Below, piece by piece: positions 42,182-51,064 of a DNA stretch of 64,000 nucleotides. Within the stretch, counting starts at the first letter, position 1. Each line of letters opens with the position of its first letter. A model generated the notes under the pieces. It worked only from the letters and a program-made list of their open reading frames with translations. It ran no database searches and was not told where the DNA came from. Source of the DNA: WTGU01 sp965242855 (GTDB taxonomy: Bacteria; Pseudomonadota; Alphaproteobacteria; UBA828); NCBI GenBank assembly GCA_965242855.1, contig OZ251509.1, positions 1,178,001 through 1,242,000 of the forward strand, written 5' to 3'. The position numbers and the translations under genes are program-made.

Positions 42182-43822
42182 CTACGCCTCTCCAAGCGCA
42201 CGGCAGAGAGGGCCGATACGTCGCCTGAGCTTTCCGGCAAGGCCTGAATTGCCTCGCGCCCGTGCGATAACGATCTGCTCGTAATCACGTCTGGATGTGC
42301 ACAAAAGAGCTTTCGCAATCTCATCGAACACGTTACTGTGTCGGAGTGGGTAGCGAGCAACGAGATCGTCCAGGTTTTCTTCGGCGGCGAGTTTCTTGAA
42401 GTGTTGCAATTCGGCGGAATAATGGGAAGACGTAGACGGAAAAGTTCCAAAATTCTCACCATCCATGATCGCTTTCCAGCCCGGGATAAGTGAAAGCGCT
42501 TCGTTGCGTATTTGGCGTTCACATTGCCGCGCAGACATACGTTTTGCAAGGTCGTCTTGGCGCAAGGCATCAAGAAGTGCCCGTCTCGCCGACGCGGCCA
42601 TGCTATCGGCGTCGCGCCCGCGTACCCTGGCCTGTTGGCGAGCCACGGCGTCGATGGCGTCGGAACAATAATAAAGCGCTTCGACGGAACATACGTTCAG
42701 AGCGAATATGCCATCTTCGGCAAGTTTGGTAACGTCGTCTTCGGTTCGGTCGTCCCTATCGATAAGACCGAACGCTTCGGTATGATGGTGGTCTTGACTA
42801 TTCCGCAAGCCAGTCACTGCCCTTTTTACGGCAACGCAGCTATCCACCGGAATCATCGAGATATCCGGAAACAAAGCGCTATAGAGCCGCACGTCCAGGC
42901 TGTGATGATTGCCTTCCACAAAGAGGATTCGTCGTCTTGCCCCCAGGATGGCTCGCTTGAGATCTTCCGGCAGGAGATCTTCCGGCAAGCTCATGTTCGC
43001 TTCGAGCATTTTGACGTCCCAGGAGCTTGGCGCATCGCCGCTACTCCACTGGCAGGAACGGACCATGAGGACGCGCGCTTCCGGGTTAACGACTGGCAAG
43101 GAGATCTCATGAGTCGAGATGATGAAGATGCAGTCGTCACGCTGTTTGAACAACGCGGAGAGGAATGGTTCGATGATGGATCGGTGCAGATGTCGCTCCG
43201 GCTCGTCGATCAGTAAAACGGTCCCTGCTTCAACGGTGAGTACCGTAGCTGCTATGATGACAGCGTTGCGTTCCCCGTCCGACAACTGCGCCATGCTGAA
43301 CGTCGCGCCACTGTTCCGATGTCGCGCGTGAATCTCCTCGTCTTTGTTGTTTTCAAGCGAGACGGCCAGTGTTCCAAGCGCAAGAAGTTCGTTGAGTTGA
43401 TCGAAAGGTGATGCCGAATTCGAGGCGATGATAGAGGCTTTGTTCATGTTCTTGTTATCGACGAGGCGTGTGATAGACCGAGCTCGTGCATTGTCCTTGG
43501 ATACAAGGTCGAAAAGGATAGCCGATAGCCTACCTTCTGCATCGTAATCAATCCATCGTGCATCATATTGCATTTCCCAACTCTTGTTGTTAATATCGAA
43601 ATCTCTACGACTTTTCGGAGTCATGCTGATGCTTCCGGATGAGAGCCATGTTTGCCTGTGGGCAGAGATGCGTTTGATTTTTTCGTCTGGGTTGGACGAG
43701 ACAAAATTCTGAATCAGCGCTGATTTCCCGGAACCGTTGGCGCCGACCATGAAAAGCCGGTCGCCGGACTGGAGGGGGATCGTCAATGGCTCGGCGTGTA
43801 TTCGGGGGATAGTCCAGTCCAT
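42182..43822 (-). CDS. ABC-type ATPase fused to a TOPRIM/DUF4435-like nuclease domain (PARIS-like AriA-AriB fusion; OLD-related)
   Basis: 546 aa. ATPase half: Walker A GANGSGKS (27-34), signature LSDGERNA (180-187), Walker B LLIDEPE (203-209) and STHE (236-239). The second half has a TOPRIM/DUF4435 pattern: ILFVEGNHHSLDVRLY with Glu303, and GLIDRDD with Asp355/Asp357. In PARIS, an AAA ATPase (AriA) and a DUF4435 TOPRIM effector (AriB) detect phage anti-restriction proteins such as Ocr; single-chain fusions are known. OLD/GajA-type nucleases are the main alternative. Base composition is clearly less GC-rich than its surroundings, indicating transfer. It is downstream of the Eco57I-type methylase on the same strand. 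Confidence 0.72.
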   Translation of the reverse strand: MDWTIPRIHAEPLTIPLQSGDRLFMVGANGSGKSALIQNFVSSNPDEKIKRISAHRQTWLSSGSISMTPKSRRDFDINNKSWEMQYDARWIDYDAEGRLSAILFDLVSKDNARARSITRLVDNKNMNKASIIASNSASPFDQLNELLALGTLAVSLENNKDEEIHARHRNSGATFSMAQLSDGERNAVIIAATVLTVEAGTVLLIDEPERHLHRSIIEPFLSALFKQRDDCIFIISTHEISLPVVNPEARVLMVRSCQWSSGDAPSSWDVKMLEANMSLPEDLLPEDLKRAILGARRRILFVEGNHHSLDVRLYSALFPDISMIPVDSCVAVKRAVTGLRNSQDHHHTEAFGLIDRDDRTEDDVTKLAEDGIFALNVCSVEALYYCSDAIDAVARQQARVRGRDADSMAASARRALLDALRQDDLAKRMSARQCERQIRNEALSLIPGWKAIMDGENFGTFPSTSSHYSAELQHFKKLAAEENLDDLVARYPLRHSNVFDEIAKALLCTSRRDYEQIVIARARGNSGLAGKLRRRIGPLCRALGEA

Positions 43823-43943
43823 TTGTGAACCTCTTGCGTGAATCAGCCGAACCGGCGTCGTGGGGTTGCCGGTCTGGCGCGGGAGCGTTTCGGGGCGCGT
43901 GGCGCGGGAACGGCCGATATATGGTGATGCCGGGGCGGAATTG

Positions 43944-46900
43944 CTACAGGCGGTTGCCGGTGGCCTCCTCGATCAGCGTAACGTCCCGCTCATCCAGCCC
44001 GTAGAGGGTGAAGACTGCCTCGTTGATCTCGTGCTCCAGGGGGGCGGTGTTGGCTTCGGGGTTGGATTGCTTCGCGGACTGGATGCGGTCGGCGAGGGTG
44101 GCGAGGCGGGCGGCCGTGGGTGGAGGGGCGGGGGCGATGGGGGTGTGCTGCATGAAGACGCCGCGGAATTCCATGTCGCCGCCGTCGAAGGGGTCGTCCA
44201 GGCAGGGCATGGCGAGGCGGAACCAGACGTCGAGGACCTTCGAGTTCAGGATGGCGAGGAGGCAGGGGTCGGCGTCGGGGAGGAAGAAGCATTTGTTATT
44301 CGTCAGGTGGCCCTTCCGGTCGAGCATCGCCCGCATCTGCCGGCCGATCTCGGGATAGATGATCTTCGGGTGGGCGAAGGCTTCGTGGTAGGCGATGTTC
44401 GTCTGAAGCTCGAACCATTCGTAGCTGCCTGGCGCTCGCCCTCGTCTGTCATTGCGCCTCATCTTCGGCTCCAGGTCGGGGCGCCAGCGTGACAGGTGCC
44501 GCTTGATGGCGGGATAGGCTTCGATGTCCGTGCCCCGGCGGGTGAAGATCACATACAGGCCCCGCCAATCCGCCCGCCAGCGGCGCACGTCCCGGCCGCG
44601 CAGCCAGGGCTTGATCAGGTCCGCGCTGGCCGGGTCCTCGGCGATCAGGCGGGCGCGGGTATCTTCGTCGATGACGAAGGCGTCGTTCAGCCCCGTCTTG
44701 ATGCCGTAATAAATCTTCTCCTTCAAATAGTCGCGCAGCGGCGTTCCGGCGGCCTCGATCTTCTCCCGCAAGGCGAGCAGCGCCGGTTCGGCCAGCGTCC
44801 AGCCGGTCTCGACAAGGGCGGCGCGGGCCATGGGGAAGCCGTGCCGCTCCATGAAGGCGGCGGGCCGGGCCGCGTCGGCGCCGCCGCGCACGGTGGCGGC
44901 GCGCAAGGTGGCGCGCGCGTCCTGCTGGCCGCCGCGGCGCGCCAGGAGGACGAGAGGGCGCACCGTCGCGTCGAAGGTGCCGGTGCGCCCGAAATCCAGG
45001 ATGGCGAGGGGCGGCGCCTCCTGCTTCAGGAAGGCGCGCAGAGGCCCGCCGTAATCGGCGCGCATGAACTTGTTGGAGGCGATGAAGCAGAGCAGGCCGC
45101 CCGCCTTCAGAAGCGTCGCGCCCCTGTGGAAGAAGTAGGTGTAGACATCGGCCGTCGCCCTGTAGAAACCGCCGAACGCCGCGGCGAGCCGCGCCTTGCC
45201 GGGGATGGTCTCGCCCCGGATGTAGGGCGGGTTGCCGATCACCACGTCGAAGCCGTCGGTGACGCCGAACATGTGTTCCGGGTCGAACCATCCGGCGCGG
45301 GCGTTCTGGTCGTATGGGTCCCAGAGGGCGACGGCCTCGGCGGCGTCATGGCCGAAGCCCAGGCCCTCCAGCGTGCGCGCGAGCGCGGCCCGGAGTTTCG
45401 CGTCCTCTTCGCGCCATTTGCGCTTGTCGCTCCGGGTGCGGGCGTTGAAGTAGCGCTCGCGCACGCGCCGCAGGCGCTCCTCCACGTCCTTCACGGCGGC
45501 GTCGCCGAGCACCGCCTGTTCCTCCGCGCCGCCCAGGCCGATCAGGGCGTCGGCGGCGACGAAGCGGGTCTCCAGATTGGGGAGCGGGCGGATGCCGTAG
45601 TTTTCCGCCGCAGCGCCGGTCGCGTCCTGCTCCACGACCAGGGAGATGAAGAAGCGCAATTTGGCGATCTGGCAGGCGACGGGCTGGAGGTCGACTCCGA
45701 AGATTCCGTTCTGAATGAGGTAGAGCTTGCGGCCGAAGTCGGATTCCCGATAGCCTTCGAAGAGGCGGCTGATCTCCGTCAACGCCGCCTCGCGGGCGCT
45801 CGCGTCGCGCTCGTCGAAGGCGCGGCCTGCGCGGTCGGCGGCCAGCTCCTTCTGCAACGCCTCCCAGCGTTCGTTGCCCGGGTCGAGCCGGCGCAGCGCC
45901 AGAGTCAACCGATGCAGCACGCCCATGGGGAAGGCGCCGGAGCCGGCCGCCGGGTCCAGCACCCGCAGGCCGGCGACGGCGCGGACGAGGGAGGCGGTCT
46001 CGCCCGCGTTGAACAGCGTGGCCGCGTCGTCGCAGGCGTCCTCCCAGTCCAGCAGGTAGCCGAGCCGCGCGCGCCACCAGTCCGCGTCGCCGTCCGTGGC
46101 CCGGGCCTTCTCCGCCAGCGCGGCCGCCAGCGCCTCGCCCACCATGTAATCGACGATATGGCGCGGCGTGTAGTAGGAGCCGGTGGCCTTGCGCGCGGTC
46201 GCGCGGGTCTCCGGGTTGTAGGCGGCGAGCAGGTTCTCGAAGGCGCGTCCGAGCAGCTCCGGATCGAGCGCCACCTCGCGGTCGAGCGGCGTGTTCTCCT
46301 CGACCGTGAATTTGTAGCGGCGGAAGAGCGGGAAGAGGCCGTGCTCGTCGAAGAAGAGCCGCGCAGGCACGGAGAGGCCGCGCCCCTGGGCCGCGATGTC
46401 GGTGAAGGCGTCGATGCGGCGGCCGCCTTTCCCGGCCCCGGCGAAATCGTCCAGGCAGTCGAACAGGCCGCCGTTGACGAAGGGCACGGATTTCAACGTT
46501 TCGACGAAGCCCTCCGGATCGGCCAGCAGGGCGCGGTAGCGGTATCTGGCGAAGTCGCGGTGGGTGTGGGGGCGCTTGGCGCTGAAGGCGCGCTTGGCGA
46601 TTTCGGTGTTGAGCGTGGCGAAGAAGAGATTCTGGAGCACGGCGCGGTAGTAGCCGGTGTCTTCCGCGTCGTAGGCCGCGAGCGCGCGGCGGGCGAAACC
46701 CTCCTCGAACAGCGCCGGCGGCACCAGGCCCTTCTCCTTCAGGAACCAGACGAAGAGCAGCCGCGTGATCAGCCGGATGACGTGGCGCTCCGCGTTGCCC
46801 GGCCCGGCGCCGTCGTCGGGGAAGCGGCAGTCCGCCGCCGCGCGGCGGAACCAGCGGAAGAGCTCGCCGTAGAAGCGCCGGTTCAGCGCCTCGATGTCGA

Positions 46901-47564
46901 GGGTGCGCTCCCAGGCGGCGTGCAGCGCGTCGAAGTCGCGGACTCCTTGCGCTTGCACGAGGCGGGGGAGGGCGAGGTCGGCCAGGACGTCGAGATGGGC
47001 GCGGTGCGGGTCGGCGGCGCGGACGTCCTTGACGAGCGTCACCCTCTCCAGCACGTCGCGGCTCTCGTCCCGCTTGTGGGCGCGGCGGTGGACGATGGCG
47101 AGGGTGAGGGCCGCGCCATGGCGGAAGAGGAGGACGGCGGGCATGGCGAAGAGGCGGTTCGCGGCGCGGGCCGTCTCGGCGAGCCGGGCGCGGGTGTGGG
47201 CGGCGCCTTCCAGGTCGACCGCGAGGAAGAGCAGGGACTTGTGGCGGCCTTCGTCGAAGCCGGCGAAGCCCGGCAGGCCCGGCTGTGCGTCGGTGATTTC
47301 CTCCCCGGTGATCTGGAAGACGATCTCGACGGCGCGCCACGAATCGAACAAGGCGCGCCGCTTCGCGCTCAGCCGGCGCGCCGCGTCGAAACGCGCCAGG
47401 AATGCGGCGACGCTCCCCGCCTCGGCGGTGCGCTCGCTGCGATAGCCCAGCGCCTCGAACAGCGCCGTCGCGCCTTCCCGCAACGGCCCCCCGGCGGCGA
47501 GCCCGGCCAACGCGCCTTTCAAGGCTTCACGCATCCGTTCGCCGCCCCGATCGGTCTTCTTCAT
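43944..47564 (-). CDS. Eco57I/type IIG-like DNA adenine methyltransferase with TaqI-like specificity domain
   Basis: 1206 aa from MKKTDRGGERMREALKG. SAM motif I is LRVLDPAAGSGAFPMG (about 531-545) and catalytic motif IV is VIGNPPYIRGE (about 776). The C-terminus (YYGIKTGLNDAFVID, IKPWLRGRDVRRW, NNKCFFLPD, LLAILNSKVLDVWF) is the TaqI-like target-recognition region. The N-terminal about 450 residues form a large helical domain as in type IIG and BREX PglX-like proteins; I see no secure PD-(D/E)xK site, so cleavage activity is uncertain. It is divergent from a Fic gene (88 nt between) and likely works with the PLD-helicase at 51-54 kb. Confidence 0.85.
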   Translation of the reverse strand: MKKTDRGGERMREALKGALAGLAAGGPLREGATALFEALGYRSERTAEAGSVAAFLARFDAARRLSAKRRALFDSWRAVEIVFQITGEEITDAQPGLPGFAGFDEGRHKSLLFLAVDLEGAAHTRARLAETARAANRLFAMPAVLLFRHGAALTLAIVHRRAHKRDESRDVLERVTLVKDVRAADPHRAHLDVLADLALPRLVQAQGVRDFDALHAAWERTLDIEALNRRFYGELFRWFRRAAADCRFPDDGAGPGNAERHVIRLITRLLFVWFLKEKGLVPPALFEEGFARRALAAYDAEDTGYYRAVLQNLFFATLNTEIAKRAFSAKRPHTHRDFARYRYRALLADPEGFVETLKSVPFVNGGLFDCLDDFAGAGKGGRRIDAFTDIAAQGRGLSVPARLFFDEHGLFPLFRRYKFTVEENTPLDREVALDPELLGRAFENLLAAYNPETRATARKATGSYYTPRHIVDYMVGEALAAALAEKARATDGDADWWRARLGYLLDWEDACDDAATLFNAGETASLVRAVAGLRVLDPAAGSGAFPMGVLHRLTLALRRLDPGNERWEALQKELAADRAGRAFDERDASAREAALTEISRLFEGYRESDFGRKLYLIQNGIFGVDLQPVACQIAKLRFFISLVVEQDATGAAAENYGIRPLPNLETRFVAADALIGLGGAEEQAVLGDAAVKDVEERLRRVRERYFNARTRSDKRKWREEDAKLRAALARTLEGLGFGHDAAEAVALWDPYDQNARAGWFDPEHMFGVTDGFDVVIGNPPYIRGETIPGKARLAAAFGGFYRATADVYTYFFHRGATLLKAGGLLCFIASNKFMRADYGGPLRAFLKQEAPPLAILDFGRTGTFDATVRPLVLLARRGGQQDARATLRAATVRGGADAARPAAFMERHGFPMARAALVETGWTLAEPALLALREKIEAAGTPLRDYLKEKIYYGIKTGLNDAFVIDEDTRARLIAEDPASADLIKPWLRGRDVRRWRADWRGLYVIFTRRGTDIEAYPAIKRHLSRWRPDLEPKMRRNDRRGRAPGSYEWFELQTNIAYHEAFAHPKIIYPEIGRQMRAMLDRKGHLTNNKCFFLPDADPCLLAILNSKVLDVWFRLAMPCLDDPFDGGDMEFRGVFMQHTPIAPAPPPTAARLATLADRIQSAKQSNPEANTAPLEHEINEAVFTLYGLDERDVTLIEEATGNRL

Positions 47565-47652
47565 GGACGGGGAAGGTGACATAATCCACGTCGAAATCCC
47601 TCTCGTATTTCCTAAAACGTCGTGGAAACAAACGATTGTGGGGGGCTGGGCG

Positions 47653-48846
47653 ATGACAATCGAAGCGACCGCGGGCAGGGCATACGAGCGCACGCACCCA
47701 TGGCTCACCTTTTCCTTCGACCTCCGGCGCTTGCAGCATACCGACTGGCTGGCGTTGGGCGAAGCCGCCTCCATGAGCGGACACGTCGCCGGCGCGGCGC
47801 TCGACCCGGCGGTCGCCGAAGACCTGCACAGGCTCTATCTCGCGAAGGGCGCTCTCGCGACGACGGCCATCGAGGGCAACACCTTGTCCGAGGAGGAGGC
47901 CCGCGGCGTCATCGACGGCACGCTGACCCTGCCGCCCTCCCGCCGCTATCTCGCCCGTGAGATCGACAACATCGTTTCCGCCTGCGGCGCGCTGGTCGAC
48001 GAACTGGAGGCGCGCGGCCGCATTCCCCTCACCGTCGAACGCATCGAGCGGATGAATGAGAGCGTGCTGCGCGACCTGGACGTCGAGGATTACGTCGCGC
48101 CCGGCCGGGTGCGGAAGACGAACGTGTCCGTCGGCGCCTATCGCTGCCCGGATTGGCGGGAGGCGGAGACCTTGTTGGCGCGCCTCTGCGGCGTCCTGGA
48201 CGATTTCGACCTCCCGGCCGGCAACGAACAGGCGTTCGCCATCCTGAAGGCGATCTTCGCCCATCTCTATCTGGTCTGGATCCATCCGTTCGGCGCCGGC
48301 AACGGCCGCACCGCGCGCCTGATCGAACTGGCCATCCTGCTGGAGGCGGGCCTGCCGCTCCCCGCCTGCCACCTCTTGAGCAATCACTACAACCTGACGC
48401 GGAGTGAATACTATCGGCAACTGGCGCGCGCGAGCCGGGCGGAAGACGGCCTCTACGGTTTCGTATCCTATGCGCTCGCCGGGCTGGTGGACGGGTTGCG
48501 CGAGCAGGTCGGGCGCATTCGCCGGCATCAATGGGACGTCGCGTGGATCAATTTCGTCCACGCGCAGTTCCGCGACGCCGGCGGCACGACCGCCCGGCGG
48601 CGGCGTGCCCTGGTGCTGGCGCTGTCGCGGGTTCGGGAGGCTGTCGGGGTTGGTGAACTGCCGGATCTGAATGCGGACCTCGCGCGGGCCTATGCCCAGG
48701 TCACGCCCAGGACGCTGGCTCGCGACGTCGCGGCGCTGGTCAAGCTCGGTCTGCTGGTGAACGAGCGGGGCGGCGTCAAGGCCAACCGGGAACGCATCCT
48801 GGCCTTCCTGCCATGGCGCCACGCGCCCGGCGGTGCGGAGGGCTGA
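47653..48846 (+). CDS. Fic family protein with altered catalytic motif (HPFGAGNGRTAR)
   Basis: 397 aa. The Fic motif at about 211-222 reads HPFGAGNGRTAR: the acidic residue that binds Mg in AMPylating Fic proteins (HPFxD/ExGNGR) is Ala. The inhibitory motif T-x-x-x-E-G (TTAIEG, about 70-75) and the surrounding Fic fold are retained, with a C-terminal winged-helix-like region (ARDVAALVKLGLLVNERG). Activity may therefore be altered or absent. The start MTIEATAGRAYERTHPWLTF follows a GTGGGGGG stretch. It is oriented against all neighbouring defence genes. Confidence 0.9.
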   Translation: MTIEATAGRAYERTHPWLTFSFDLRRLQHTDWLALGEAASMSGHVAGAALDPAVAEDLHRLYLAKGALATTAIEGNTLSEEEARGVIDGTLTLPPSRRYLAREIDNIVSACGALVDELEARGRIPLTVERIERMNESVLRDLDVEDYVAPGRVRKTNVSVGAYRCPDWREAETLLARLCGVLDDFDLPAGNEQAFAILKAIFAHLYLVWIHPFGAGNGRTARLIELAILLEAGLPLPACHLLSNHYNLTRSEYYRQLARASRAEDGLYGFVSYALAGLVDGLREQVGRIRRHQWDVAWINFVHAQFRDAGGTTARRRRALVLALSRVREAVGVGELPDLNADLARAYAQVTPRTLARDVAALVKLGLLVNERGGVKANRERILAFLPWRHAPGGAEG

Positions 48847-49061
48847 GAGCCTGCCCCCTCGCATGAGGGGCAGGCTGGGAAGGGGTGCCGGCAGGGGTAA
48901 CCGGCGCCGGGACATGTGGCGGCGCCGTTTACCCCCTCCCGTCCTCTCCCTGGAAGGGGGAGGGGGTTTTGCGGGGATTGTTATGGGAGGGGCCGCCTCG
49001 CGTGTTCTCCTCCCCCCTGGCAGGGGGGAGGCTGGGAGGGGAGCGGTAACTATCCCATCGT
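48847..49061. repeat. Intergenic region with G/C-rich palindromes (identical 23-bp copy at 49009-49031)
   Basis: No gene is seen. Immediately after the fic stop is a hairpin (AGCCTGCCCC at 48848 pairing with GGGGCAGGCT at 48867) without a T-tract. A degraded palindrome lies around 48930-48965, and 49009-49031 is identical to the palindrome at 5871-5893. Flanking bases such as GGCTGGGAGGGG recur as well. Confidence 0.75.
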
Positions 49062-49706
49062 CTATGGCCTCGCATTTTCGTCGGCGCGGCGAATGGCGCG
49101 GGTCAATCGGAAGACGGTCGTGGAAGGGTTGTCGTGGGGCGCGCCTTCCTCTTTGCGGCTGCGCAGTTGCGCCTCGGCGCGTTTCTCGGCTTCCTCGACA
49201 CGGCGCGCCATGTCGGCGCAATCGGGCGTCTTTGCGCCGTCTCTGTCATACTCCGGCCGCAGGCGCTTGAGCTCCCTTTGGGCTTCCTGGCGAGTGCAAG
49301 GCTTGTCGTAGTCCCGTTCGTGCAGGATCAACCACAGTTCGAAACAGGGGTCAGAGCGCGCGACGCCGACGCCATGTTGCTTGCACAACGCCACCGCTTC
49401 CTCGAAACGGGGGTGCGCGTCGCGGTCGAACACTGCCCATATCCGGTCGCCTTTCTCGAAGGAGTCTTTTTGCTTGCGGGATTCGGCCTCTGCCTTCGCT
49501 TTTTCTGCGACCGTCATGGGGACACCTACCCCGCCTTCCACGGCAATCAGCGTACCGGAGAAAGTGCGCCTGACCGCCTCGAAATAAGCCGGTTCGGTAT
49601 TCCGCCCCTCGCAAAACAGAGTGAAGCGTTGCTTCGGCTCACGGTTGGGGCCGCGGCGCTTCAGATTCGAAGCGGTGCGGCGGCTGGCTCTAGCGCGGCG
49701 GGGCAA
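49062..49706 (-). CDS. RloB family protein (AbiLii-like, TOPRIM-type effector)
   Basis: 214 aa. The RloB pattern is clear: KQRFTLFCEGRNTEPAYFEAVRR (Glu of the TOPRIM-like site), DRIWAVFDRDAHPRFEEAVALCKQHGVGVARSDPCFELWLILHERDY (DRD and the FELW signature), and a charged C-terminus. It overlaps the ATPase gene upstream by 17 nt, so they are one unit. ATPase-RloB pairs form the lactococcal AbiL abortive-infection system and are frequent next to restriction loci. The proposed role, a nuclease-like effector released after phage sensing, is inference from that family. Confidence 0.88.
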   Translation of the reverse strand: MPRRARASRRTASNLKRRGPNREPKQRFTLFCEGRNTEPAYFEAVRRTFSGTLIAVEGGVGVPMTVAEKAKAEAESRKQKDSFEKGDRIWAVFDRDAHPRFEEAVALCKQHGVGVARSDPCFELWLILHERDYDKPCTRQEAQRELKRLRPEYDRDGAKTPDCADMARRVEEAEKRAEAQLRSRKEEGAPHDNPSTTVFRLTRAIRRADENARP

Positions 49707-50970
49707 GGTCGGAGAGGGGATCGTCGAAGGGCACCGCGCCGTAGCGGCCTTGCAGATACCCCTTCTCGATGTCGTCGCCCTTGCGGGTCCGGATGTCGGT
49801 GAGCGGGTAGAGCCGCGTCGCGCCGTCGGAGCCTTTCTCGGTAAACCAGAGCTGGTCGCGCCGCAGCACGGGCGCGCGCATCAGGTTGGTGTCGTGGGTC
49901 GTCGCCACGAGTTGTGCGCCCTTCGGGTTGGTCTCGGGCGAGCAGAAAAGCCGCAGCACCGCTTCGGCGGCCTGCGTATGGAGGCTGGCGTCGAGCTCGT
50001 CGACGAAGAGGGGCGTTCCTTCGTCCAGCGCCTGGAAGGCGAAGCCGAGTACGAACAGCAGGCGCCGCGTGCCGGCGCTTTCCAGATCCAGGTCGAAATA
50101 GATCTTCTCGCCGTTCTGATCTCGGTGAGCCAGCTCGATGGCGGTCCGCCAGTCGCCGCCCATGGTGGTTTCGAGGTCTGCCGGCAGATCCGCCTGCTTT
50201 CTCATCGCCGCGAGCATGTCCCGCTGAAATGCCTGGATGTCGATCTCGAACTCCCTTTCCTTTCGCCGATGTCCGACGACCCCCGTTCCGATCTTCCCGA
50301 GGAAGTCGATCGCGCGGTCGTCCGTTTCCTTCTCCGCCAGATGCACGGACACCACCACGCCCGGAAGAGCAGTGGCGTAAACGCCATGGACCGATCGGAA
50401 GTATCCGGACACTTGCGAAAGCCGTTCATGCCCGTTCTGGGCAGCTGCCGAGAGGTACAAGCTATTGGATCGGGTCAAGTCGGCGATGATGTTGTTGCGC
50501 CCCTTCAACCCCCGCCCGAAGCGGAATTCGCCGCCCTCACGCTCGAACAACATCCGGCGGCGGGAGCCGGGGAAGTCGTACAGCCATTCGGATTCGAAGG
50601 CGTCGTTGGAGGCTTCGAAGCCGTAGTAGTGGCGCACACCGTCGATGACGAAATCGATCTCGAAACGCGACGGCTTCCCGGTGCAGGTGGGGTCGAGCGC
50701 GAACGGCTGGCGCAGCACCCCGTCGCCCGGCCTTCCGTGCCGGTGGGAATCCCGCACCATTATCAACATGATTCCCATCGCTTTCACGAGGTTGCTCTTG
50801 CCCGAGGCGTTGGCGCCGTAGATCACGGCCGCCGGCACCACCGTCCCCTTCGGGGCGGCGGCGCAGGGGATCAGTCCCTCGTCCCGATCCTTCAGGGAGG
50901 ATGCCGCGAACGACAGTTCCTGGAAGTCGCGGATCGAGAGATGGTTGGAGACGCCGAAGCGCAGCAGCAT
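49690..50970 (-). CDS. RloA-type AAA ATPase (AbiLi-like)
   Basis: 426 aa SMC-like ATPase. MLLRFGVSNHLSIRDFQELSF is the usual opening of AAA_15/AAA_21 defence ATPases; Walker A is GANASGKS (52-59). The split hinge region follows, then the ABC signature equivalent ESAGTRRLLFVLG, Walker B GTPLFVDELDASLH and ATTHDTNLM. It is immediately upstream of, and overlapping, rloB. It is predicted to be the sensor or regulator that restrains or activates RloB. It follows the PLD-helicase gene by 94 nt on the same strand. Confidence 0.88.
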   Translation of the reverse strand: MLLRFGVSNHLSIRDFQELSFAASSLKDRDEGLIPCAAAPKGTVVPAAVIYGANASGKSNLVKAMGIMLIMVRDSHRHGRPGDGVLRQPFALDPTCTGKPSRFEIDFVIDGVRHYYGFEASNDAFESEWLYDFPGSRRRMLFEREGGEFRFGRGLKGRNNIIADLTRSNSLYLSAAAQNGHERLSQVSGYFRSVHGVYATALPGVVVSVHLAEKETDDRAIDFLGKIGTGVVGHRRKEREFEIDIQAFQRDMLAAMRKQADLPADLETTMGGDWRTAIELAHRDQNGEKIYFDLDLESAGTRRLLFVLGFAFQALDEGTPLFVDELDASLHTQAAEAVLRLFCSPETNPKGAQLVATTHDTNLMRAPVLRRDQLWFTEKGSDGATRLYPLTDIRTRKGDDIEKGYLQGRYGAVPFDDPLSDLAPPR

Positions 50971-51064
50971 GGAGAATTCTCCGCTTTCCCGGCATTCGAC
51001 CGGCCGCGAAACGACCGTTCACGCGGAAATCTAGCATATTTGCGTATGAAGGCGAGAGCTTTTC

